NCBI GenBank assembly: GCA_018304445.1
Contig: JAGVWD010000006.1
Coordinates: 1-8,788, forward strand
DNA length: 8,788 nt
Direction of reading: 5' to 3'
Source of the DNA: Candidatus Iainarchaeum sp.
Lineage (GTDB): Archaea > Iainarchaeota > Iainarchaeia > Iainarchaeales > JAXPJC01
The position numbers and the translations under genes are program-made. Below are positions 1 through 5,041 of the stretch, piece by piece. Position 1 is the first letter of the stretch. Each line of letters opens with the position of its first letter. Under the pieces are notes generated by a model, which had not been told where the DNA came from, searched no databases, and saw nothing but the letters and a program-made list of their open reading frames with translations.

Positions 1-924
1 CTGGATCATAAAATGACTCTTATAGTAGTTTTCCCTTCCCTTAAAATCTTCAGGATATTTGGTTTCAAGCACACTCTTGTCTTCTATCAATGAACCGCTA
101 TAGAGGGGATAACTCTGGTAATCCCGAAGCTGCCCAATAGCGTGTCCTAATTCATGCAGCAAAACTGGTTTGAAACAAGGATCAGTTACTGCAGAATATA
201 CAATTACTATGGGAATTTGTGCATATCTTTGCCCAGCCTTGCGGGAACTCGTTATGATTGCCAGGCCCCCTGCACCATTATGGCCTACAACAACTATTGC
301 ATCTGCTGCCGGGCATCTGCTCTTATAAAAGCTAGAAGTGCCTGCAGAATGTTCATAGACATCAGTTCCTGCTTTATAGTCGCTATTATACACCCAGATA
401 TTTATTTTCTCCCTGTTCTTTTTCCATGGCTCAAATGCGAACAAGCCATCGCTTCCTGATATGGCATATTGCGCCATTTGTTTTAATTGCTGGTAGGTTA
501 TGCTTTCATTGGCCGCAACAAAGAGCAGGTTCAGATTTTGGGTGCTTGGCCCATTATACTCGAGTATTTTGCATTCTTCTGTTTCCTCTGGGTTCAACTG
601 CCCAGAAGCTGCTGAAGCAGATAATTCAACAGGGCCAAATTCCTTGCATACATATTGCTTGTTGTCAGAGGCAGTCCAAACTTGGTCTAAAATTCTCCAT
701 TCTGCTTCCCCGGGCAGTTTGCATTTAGTATCCCAAACACCATCAGCTAAGCAAGTTTTCTCGACAGATTCTGTCTTTATTGACTGCCCCGGACTATAAC
801 CGCTGAACTTGCCCTCAGGCAGATCCGTGCCGAGTTTTTCCTTTTGCCCTTCCAAACAGCCTGAAATAAGCAGAATTAGAATAAGCGAGCAGAGCAGCAC
901 AGTTGCATTCTTCAGTATCTTCAT
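1..924 (-). CDS. M64-like zinc metallopeptidase lipoprotein, C-terminus cut by window edge
   Basis: Reading the minus strand from the ATG at 924 gives an open frame of 308 codons that runs off the left edge, so the C-terminus is missing. The N-terminus is a lipoprotein signal: a hydrophobic stretch (residues 8-20) followed by the lipobox ISGC with the lipidated cysteine at 23. Residues 58-118 hold four cysteines (58, 68, 93, 118). From about 130 the protein resembles peptidase family M64: an LNLLFVA strand, the FEPWKKNREKINIWV segment (164-178), a DAIVVVGHNGAGG segment (208-220) and the zinc motif HELGHAIGQLRD (257-268), with H257, E258, H261 and D268. M64 proteins usually have an acidic residue after that Asp; here it is Tyr. 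It is likely a membrane-anchored, outward-facing protease. A TATA box sits about 30 bases before the ATG. The family call is from remembered motif patterns; another HExxH clan is possible. Confidence 0.85.
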   Translation of the reverse strand, partial: MKILKNATVLLCSLILILLISGCLEGQKEKLGTDLPEGKFSGYSPGQSIKTESVEKTCLADGVWDTKCKLPGEAEWRILDQVWTASDNKQYVCKEFGPVELSASAASGQLNPEETEECKILEYNGPSTQNLNLLFVAANESITYQQLKQMAQYAISGSDGLFAFEPWKKNREKINIWVYNSDYKAGTDVYEHSAGTSSFYKSRCPAADAIVVVGHNGAGGLAIITSSRKAGQRYAQIPIVIVYSAVTDPCFKPVLLHELGHAIGQLRDYQSYPLYSGSLIEDKSVLETKYPEDFKGRENYYKSHFMIQ

Positions 925-949
925 AGATACATAATATTTAGTTTAATCT

Positions 950-959
950 TATTTAAATA
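950..959 (-). promoter_or_regulatory. TATA box of the lipoprotein peptidase gene
   Basis: TATTTAAATA, itself palindromic, is centred about 30 bases upstream of the ATG at 924 and preceded on the minus strand by an A-rich, BRE-like stretch. This spacing fits an archaeal transcript with almost no leader. No Shine-Dalgarno sequence lies before the ATG, which agrees with leaderless initiation. Confidence 0.6.
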
Positions 960-985
960 CATTATTTGCCTGATTAATAATTATT

Positions 986-1060
986 GTGCTGCCAGATTTT
1001 GCTGCAAGCGACAGAAGCCTGCAAGCGCAATGAGAAGGGAAAGCCCGAATGCGCAATGCA
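986..1060 (-). pseudogene. Decayed C-terminal fragment of an archaeosortase gene
   Basis: Positions 1013-1049 match 2208-2244, inside the intact archaeosortase gene, at 31 of 37 bases without gaps and in the same orientation. Read in the archaeosortase frame, the fragment gives FGLSLLIALAGF against FRLSLLIAIAGF. Four of the six differences are silent third-position changes, one gives Ile to Leu and one Arg to Gly. On the far side a TCTGGCAG match resumes after about 10 extra bases, which would shift the frame. On the near side the match fades around the position of the active-site His, just before the vapC stop codon. No start codon or full-length frame exists, so this is read as a relic of a second archaeosortase copy. 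It happens to be in frame with vapC, downstream of its TGA. Confidence 0.5.
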
Positions 1061-1064
1061 AAAC

Positions 1065-1427
1065 TCAAAGAAATTCAATTAGTTCAAGATCTTTAAAGTG
1101 CAAATCCCCTGTTAATAACTTTGCGTTCATGGATTGCGCTGTTGCATAGACAATGGCATCAACAAGGTAAAGCCTGTGTTTGTGCTTGAGCTCGGCTGCA
1201 AGAAGCGAGATTTCTTTGTTGAGCGCGGCAATGGAGCTCCTGCCTGAAATGAAGCTGATTCTTGAAGCAAAGTCCTTGCCTTCTTTCAGATATGAGCTCT
1301 TTATTTCAGCAAGCACTATTGCGGGCGTTACGATCTGCTCAGTGCTTTCAACAATCTCCTTAACCTTAACTCCTTTTTTGCTCCCGGCAAAGTACTCAAT
1401 CCACGCATATGTATCAAACACGATCAT
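1065..1427 (-). CDS. vapC: PIN-domain ribonuclease toxin, VapC family
   Basis: The gene encodes 120 residues, a normal length for a single PIN domain. The four acidic residues that bind metal in PIN nucleases are in their expected places: D5 in the N-terminal strand (MIVFDTYAWIEYF), E41 in VLAEI, D90 in LVDAIVYATA and D108 in LLTGDLHF. VapC toxins cleave RNA, often tRNA or rRNA, when their antitoxin is lost; the target of this one cannot be read from sequence. The start ATG lies 14 bases inside the end of the upstream antitoxin gene, so the two are probably translationally coupled. All catalytic residues are intact, so the toxin should be active. The gene ends a few bases before an archaeosortase gene relic. 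Confidence 0.9.
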   Translation of the reverse strand: MIVFDTYAWIEYFAGSKKGVKVKEIVESTEQIVTPAIVLAEIKSSYLKEGKDFASRISFISGRSSIAALNKEISLLAAELKHKHRLYLVDAIVYATAQSMNAKLLTGDLHFKDLELIEFL

Positions 1428-1578
1428 CAGAATCTGTCCTTGTGCTCTCTTGCAAATGCGCGCATTCCCTTAGCGTTTCAAACAATATTTCATTGATTGT
1501 TTTTGACATATTCCTCTTTCCAAATGTGGCTGTAAGCAGCCCGTACAAATCATCGCGCAATATAATCGTGGTTTTCAT
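1414..1578 (-). CDS. vapB: Ribbon-helix-helix antitoxin of the VapBC pair
   Basis: This 54-residue gene is short enough to be missed by length filters. It starts MKTTIILRDDLYGLL and continues with the MSKTINEILFETL helix (24-36): a short beta strand followed by two helices, the pattern of ribbon-helix-helix antitoxins that bind DNA as dimers through the strand. The C-terminal tail (about 37-54) is polar and charged, as expected for the part that wraps the toxin. There are two consecutive ATG codons (1581 and 1578). The inner one is chosen because a GGTGAT ribosome binding site at 1584-1589 lies 5 bases before it. The stop overlaps the start of vapC by 14 bases. It likely represses its own operon through sites in the 1582-1692 intergenic region. 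Confidence 0.82.
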   Translation of the reverse strand: MKTTIILRDDLYGLLTATFGKRNMSKTINEILFETLRECAHLQESTRTDSDDRV

Positions 1579-1583
1579 CATAC

Positions 1584-1589
1584 ATCACC
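1584..1589 (-). promoter_or_regulatory. Ribosome binding site deciding the vapB start
   Basis: On the minus strand GGTGAT lies 5 bases before the ATG at 1578 and 2 bases before the alternative ATG at 1581. It matches the archaeal anti-16S consensus, so the inner ATG is favoured. Confidence 0.55.
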
Positions 1590-1593
1590 ATAA

Positions 1594-1603
1594 ACATATA
1601 TGT
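1594..1603. promoter_or_regulatory. Perfect 10-bp palindrome, candidate VapB operator
   Basis: ACATATATGT is a perfect palindrome between the vapB TATA box (1612-1619) and its ribosome binding site. A dimeric ribbon-helix-helix protein bound here would block transcription of vapBC. The site is AT-rich and short, so a chance occurrence is possible. Confidence 0.35.
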
Positions 1604-1611
1604 AGATATAG

Positions 1612-1619
1612 ATTTATAA
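1612..1619 (-). promoter_or_regulatory. TATA box of vapBC
   Basis: On the minus strand ATTTATAA lies within CTTATAAATC, centred about 37 bases before the vapB ATG at 1578. Transcription would start near 1589, leaving a short leader that contains much or all of the GGTGAT ribosome binding site. Confidence 0.45.
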
Positions 1620-1644
1620 GCTTTTGCGCAAAAGGCTTAACATG

Positions 1645-1667
1645 TACTATACATAAAATGTATAGTA
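1645..1667. repeat. Perfect inverted repeat, 10-bp arms and 3-bp spacer, candidate operator
   Basis: The left arm TACTATACAT (1645-1654) and right arm ATGTATAGTA (1658-1667) are exact reverse complements separated by AAA. The right arm runs into the TATA box of the winged-helix gene, so a bound dimer would block its promoter. The repeat is too AT-rich and too early to be a terminator for either divergent gene. Confidence 0.65.
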
Positions 1668-1671
1668 TAAA
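1666..1671 (+). promoter_or_regulatory. TATA box of the winged-helix regulator gene
   Basis: TATAAA is centred about 25 bases before the ATG at 1693, consistent with a leaderless transcript from that ATG. It overlaps the last two bases of the inverted repeat at 1645-1667. Confidence 0.5.
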
Positions 1672-1692
1672 GATATTATTTGAGTAGGTTGC

Positions 1693-2094
1693 ATGAAAGG
1701 TGAGTCTATGAAATACGGCATGAATGAGCAAAGATGGCATGTAATAAAGGCATATCTGAATGAGGTATGGAAAGACCCCGGCAAGCATCCTGATAAGGGG
1801 CTGCTGATAAGCCTTTCCGATGGGGAAGCGACAAAAATTTTCACAAAGGCAAGACTGCAGATAATAAATACAATGGCACAAAGGAAAGTGAAGAGCATGA
1901 GCGAATTAGCGAACATTCTCGGCAGAATGCTGAGCGCAGTAAAAAGAGACCTTGAGCTGCTTGAAGAATTTCACATTGTGCAGTTGGAGCGCAAAGGGAA
2001 GAATGTCATGCCAACGCTCACAAAGGAAATACTCATAGTGCCGCTTGTTGATTTAAGCCCAAGGAAACTGGCTGAAATAAGTGCAATCTCATAA
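1693..2094 (+). CDS. Winged-helix transcriptional regulator, HVO_A0114/COG4190-like
   Basis: The gene encodes 133 residues from ATG 1693, or 128 from ATG 1708. The second has a GGTGAG ribosome binding site 3 bases upstream; the first sits at the distance expected for leaderless initiation from the TATA box at 1666. Residues 37-50 (LLISLSDGEATKIF) followed by TKARLQIINTMAQRKVKSMSELA are typical of this archaeal/bacterial regulator family. A winged helix spans about 52-118, with the recognition helix near ILGRMLSAVKRDLELLEEF (75-93). The tail PTLTKEILIVPL ends in a strand as in relatives. Members are often encoded beside toxin-like partners; here the nearest toxin is VapC, which is divergently transcribed and has its own antitoxin. 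Autoregulation through the inverted repeat at 1645-1667 is likely but inferred. Family assignment is from pattern memory. Confidence 0.82.
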   Translation: MKGESMKYGMNEQRWHVIKAYLNEVWKDPGKHPDKGLLISLSDGEATKIFTKARLQIINTMAQRKVKSMSELANILGRMLSAVKRDLELLEEFHIVQLERKGKNVMPTLTKEILIVPLVDLSPRKLAEISAIS

Positions 2095-2124
2095 TTTGCA
2101 GGATTTTATTTGTGCGCCTTCAGT

Positions 2125-2775
2125 TCATCTTTTTTTTGTGAATTTCCCTATTCCTTTAAGGCTTCCGAAATAATCCTTCCGCGTAGCCCACTTCTGCCAG
2201 AAATAATAGAAGCCCGCAATTGCAATGAGCAGCGAAAGCCTGAAGAGCAGGTCATGCGAAATTTCAGCAATGCGCAAATCCAGATTGAGAAGCAGGAAAA
2301 TTGTTATCAGTATGCGCAAAATATTGAAAACAAAAACAGCAATGAATGCGGCTATTGCGCCAATAATGCGCTTTCTCAAATCAATGCCGAAGCTCGCGAG
2401 TATTGCCGCAATCAGGAGAAGCGCCTCAAGCATGCCTGTGCATAAGTAGCTTATTATTATTTCCAGCCCGCCAGCAAAATTAATTGCAACAGGCTCCGCT
2501 GCGGCATTAATTCCGGACTCCAGGCCGAATGCCCCGGAAACAAATGCGACAATATTTGCAATTGCGCTTTCATATAACTGCAAAGGAACAATAAGGAAAA
2601 AGGCGATGTGCAGGAGCGCAAACGCGGCAATTATTGCAATTATGAATTTGAGCGCCTGAAATGCGTTTCCCCTGTCCAATTTGAATTTAAGCAGATGCTC
2701 GGCGGATTTTTTGATATTTCTATTTGCGCTTTTTGCGCCTTTCTTTTCAGCTTTTGCCTTTCTTTTGCTCCGCAT
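2125..2775 (-). CDS. Archaeosortase/exosortase-family membrane transpeptidase
   Basis: The protein has 216 residues: a very basic N-terminal tail (1-33, mostly Lys/Arg/Ala) followed by about five membrane segments near 41-63, 70-87, 106-128, 137-163 and 176-192. The residues that define the family are present in order: C112 at the start of the third segment (SYLCTGMLEALL), R154 in the fourth (FNILRILITIF) and H174 in the loop after it (ISHDLLFR). Archaeosortases recognise proteins with a C-terminal tripartite signal (short motif, membrane helix, basic cluster), cut them, and are thought to transfer them to a lipid or cell-surface anchor. No protein complete in this window has such a tail. The gene is divergent from the pilus operon and convergent with the winged-helix gene (30 bases apart). 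An 8-base T run of the plus strand falls in its last codons. A decayed fragment of a relative lies at about 986-1060. Confidence 0.85.
   Translation of the reverse strand: MRSKRKAKAEKKGAKSANRNIKKSAEHLLKFKLDRGNAFQALKFIIAIIAAFALLHIAFFLIVPLQLYESAIANIVAFVSGAFGLESGINAAAEPVAINFAGGLEIIISYLCTGMLEALLLIAAILASFGIDLRKRIIGAIAAFIAVFVFNILRILITIFLLLNLDLRIAEISHDLLFRLSLLIAIAGFYYFWQKWATRKDYFGSLKGIGKFTKKR
2130..2137 (+). terminator. T8 tract, candidate archaeal terminator for the winged-helix gene
   Basis: A run of eight Ts begins 36 bases after the regulator's stop codon on the plus strand. Archaeal RNA polymerase terminates at such U tracts without needing a hairpin. The tract lies inside the last codons of the convergent archaeosortase gene, where it encodes Lys-Lys-Arg. 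Confidence 0.4.
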
Positions 2776-2797
2776 GCTACCTATATAAAAACAAGGA

Positions 2798-2807
2798 TTA
2801 TATATAA
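2798..2807. promoter_or_regulatory. Palindromic TATA box shared by the archaeosortase gene and the pilus operon
   Basis: TTATATATAA is a perfect palindrome. Its centre is about 27 bases from the archaeosortase ATG (2775, minus) and about 31 bases from the ATPase ATG (2834, plus). Both distances fit near-leaderless initiation, and neither start codon has a Shine-Dalgarno sequence. A second TATA-like run, CTATATAAAA at 2781-2790, faces the plus strand and is a weaker alternative for the ATPase gene. Confidence 0.55.
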
Positions 2808-2833
2808 GTTTGTCCTCTTTTTATCTGACTTCT

Positions 2834-5035
2834 ATGAAGATTGGCGGATTGCAGGTAGGAGACTGGGCTGTAAAGGAATCCGGGGGGAAGCAGCACCTTA
2901 TTTTTGACTGCAGGAACTGCCCCTATGGCACTTCATTTGTGGAGGACCCGCACTGCAGGTTCCATATTTTTGCCGCACTGCTTGAAACTGAAGCGGACAT
3001 TGTTGTGCTGAGCGAAGTGTATGAGAGGGTCTACAACGAGGCCCAGACAAAAATGATGAGCGAAATAGCAAAGCTCATGGTGAAATTTGAAACCGAGGCA
3101 ATATGGAGCTATGTGCATCTGGGCGATCCCAAAATCGAGGGCGAGGAATTCTTCGGGGAAAGGCACGATGCGCTTGTAAAGGTTGCGCATGACATACTCG
3201 CATATGATCCAATAGCGGCATACGTATTATGTTTGGAGGAAATAAAAAAGGAAAGGAACAGGCTTGCAAAAACCCCTGAGAACACAAGGGCTGAAATATA
3301 CCTCGGCAATCTGGTTGCATTAAGGGAAACAATGGAGCGCACTGAACTCATAGGAAAGGCGCGCGACATAATAATGCGTTTGCGCCAAATACCTGAAACA
3401 ACAGCATTATACCACTCATTTTTCGAGGCGCAGATTAAGCCGAGCTTCATAGGCTCGCGCTTGCTGTTTGAGGAAATGGAAAAATTGGAACTGCTTGATG
3501 AGTATAATGTCGGGCAGTCTTCTGTCCAAATCTTCAAGCACCCGAGCAAAACAGAAAAATTATATTTCGTGAACCCGCCGGAATACTCCCTGCCCCCGGA
3601 CAAGTATTTTGAAAGGATTTATCAGGCAAGCATCCGCGACATTTCAAAGCAGGCAAACATAAAAATGTCGCCTGAGGATGTAAACCAGCTTGCGGAAATT
3701 GTTGCGCGCTATACTGTGGGGTATGGAATCCTTGAAATCCTGCTTTCGGACAGGAGGATTACTGACATTTACCTTGATGCGCCGATAGGGCAGAAGAAAA
3801 TATACATTGTGCATTCCAAATACGGGCAGTGCGAAACGAATATCATTTACACGCAGGATGAGGCGAATGCATTGGTTTCAAAAATGCGCGCAATATCCGG
3901 AAGGCCTTTTGATGAGGCGCATCCGGTTCTTGACCTTGACCTTGCGGAACTGGAAACAAGGGTTGCTGTAATAGGCCCTCCGCTTTCCCCTGATGGAACA
4001 GCATTTGCATTCCGCCTGCACAAGGTAACGCCCTGGACACTGCCGCAGTTCGTTGACGCGAAGATGCTGACTCCGCTGGCTGCAGGCCTGCTTAGTTTCT
4101 TCATAGATATGCAGGCGACAATGCTTATTACTGGCTCCAGAGGCTCAGGAAAAACAAGTTTGGCGGGATCGCTGATGCTTGAAATTCCGCAGAATTCGCG
4201 CATAATTGTCCAGGAGGACACAATGGAAATTGCAGTCCCCTACATGAAGGAGCTTGGATTTAATGTTCAGAGATTAAAAACAAGAAGCCCGATATCAATT
4301 TCAAAAACAGAAACTGAAGTGGCGCCGGAAGAATCATTGCGCACTGCACTAAGGCTTGGGGATTCAGCACTCGTAATTGGAGAAGTAAGGAGCAAGGAAG
4401 CAAAGGTTCTCTATGAAGCAATGCGCGTTGGCGCGGCAGGGAATATCGTAATGGGCACAATCCATGGGGATTCCGCATACAGCGTATGGGACAGGGTTGT
4501 GAATGATTTGGGGGTTCCAAACACTTCCTTCAAGGCGACGGATGTTGTTGTTGTTGCCCGTCCTATCAGATTTGCAGGCTCATTGGAAAGGCACAGGAGA
4601 GTTGTGCAGATTACTGAAGTCGGGAAGCACTGGACTGAAGACCCTGAGAAAGAGCACGGCCTTCTGGACTTGATGGCATATGATGCGGGAAAGGACACGC
4701 TTGAGCTTAATGAGGCAAACATAAAGAAATCGGAATTGTTTGAGAGGATCATGAAGACCTCAGGGCTGAGCGCAAAGCAGATATGGGCAAACATAGAGCT
4801 TAAGGCTAACTCGAAGGAATACCTCGTGCAATTGAAAAACAAATACAAAGCGCCAATGCTGCTTGAATCCGAACACACAGTGCTTGCGAACAACAAGCTG
4901 CTTCTCATAAAGGAGAATGCCCTGCAGAAGTATGGGGCATCGGCAAACCTTGATTCTGTTCTGAGCGAGTGGAAGGAATGGGTTAATTCTGTGCTTCTCA
5001 AGAGAGTGCTGGGCGCACAAATAAAGAAGGGTTGA
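2834..5035 (+). CDS. Type IV pilus/secretion ATPase, GspE/VirB11 superfamily, archaeal
   Basis: The protein has 733 residues from ATG 2834. An in-frame TTG at 2810 would fall about where transcription begins and is rejected. The N-terminus has a cysteine cluster, C26-x2-C29-x11-C41 (CRNCPYG...HCRF), then a long helical region. Residues 300-395 form the N-domain with DRRITDIYL (306-314) and the arginine in AFAFR394. The RecA-like motor has a complete motif set: Walker A GSRGSGKT (434-441), Asp box VQED (E461, D462), Walker B ALVIGEVR (512-519, E517) and His box GTIHGDS (H544). A C-terminal extension of about 130 residues is mostly helical. ATP hydrolysis by its hexamer would drive filament assembly at the membrane, working with the TadC-type platform encoded 6 bases downstream. 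It is the first gene of the operon, behind a TATA box shared with the archaeosortase gene. Whether the system makes pili or secretes protein is not decided by sequence. Confidence 0.93.
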   Translation: MKIGGLQVGDWAVKESGGKQHLIFDCRNCPYGTSFVEDPHCRFHIFAALLETEADIVVLSEVYERVYNEAQTKMMSEIAKLMVKFETEAIWSYVHLGDPKIEGEEFFGERHDALVKVAHDILAYDPIAAYVLCLEEIKKERNRLAKTPENTRAEIYLGNLVALRETMERTELIGKARDIIMRLRQIPETTALYHSFFEAQIKPSFIGSRLLFEEMEKLELLDEYNVGQSSVQIFKHPSKTEKLYFVNPPEYSLPPDKYFERIYQASIRDISKQANIKMSPEDVNQLAEIVARYTVGYGILEILLSDRRITDIYLDAPIGQKKIYIVHSKYGQCETNIIYTQDEANALVSKMRAISGRPFDEAHPVLDLDLAELETRVAVIGPPLSPDGTAFAFRLHKVTPWTLPQFVDAKMLTPLAAGLLSFFIDMQATMLITGSRGSGKTSLAGSLMLEIPQNSRIIVQEDTMEIAVPYMKELGFNVQRLKTRSPISISKTETEVAPEESLRTALRLGDSALVIGEVRSKEAKVLYEAMRVGAAGNIVMGTIHGDSAYSVWDRVVNDLGVPNTSFKATDVVVVARPIRFAGSLERHRRVVQITEVGKHWTEDPEKEHGLLDLMAYDAGKDTLELNEANIKKSELFERIMKTSGLSAKQIWANIELKANSKEYLVQLKNKYKAPMLLESEHTVLANNKLLLIKENALQKYGASANLDSVLSEWKEWVNSVLLKRVLGAQIKKG

Positions 5036-5041
5036 TGAAAA

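Noticed and set aside
154..799. Plus-strand open frames of about 100 codons opposite the lipoprotein gene
   Set aside because: They lie antisense to a frame with a lipobox, a zinc-binding motif and a well-placed TATA box, and their translations show no domain-like pattern.
1645..1667. Inverted repeat as a terminator hairpin
   Set aside because: The stem is almost all A and T, has a 3-base loop, no following T run, and lies between two divergent starts.
1585..1916. Minus-strand open frames across the winged-helix gene and its promoter
   Set aside because: They run antisense through a recognisable regulator, and one also crosses the divergent promoters; the translations look like shadows of the coding strand.
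2110..2449. Plus-strand frames opposite the archaeosortase gene
   Set aside because: The minus strand encodes membrane helices with the family's Cys, Arg and His; the plus-strand products lack any recognisable feature.
2810..2833. TTG start adding 8 residues to the ATPase
   Set aside because: The TTG is only a few bases after the TATA box, upstream of the expected transcription start, and the ATG at 2834 fits leaderless initiation.
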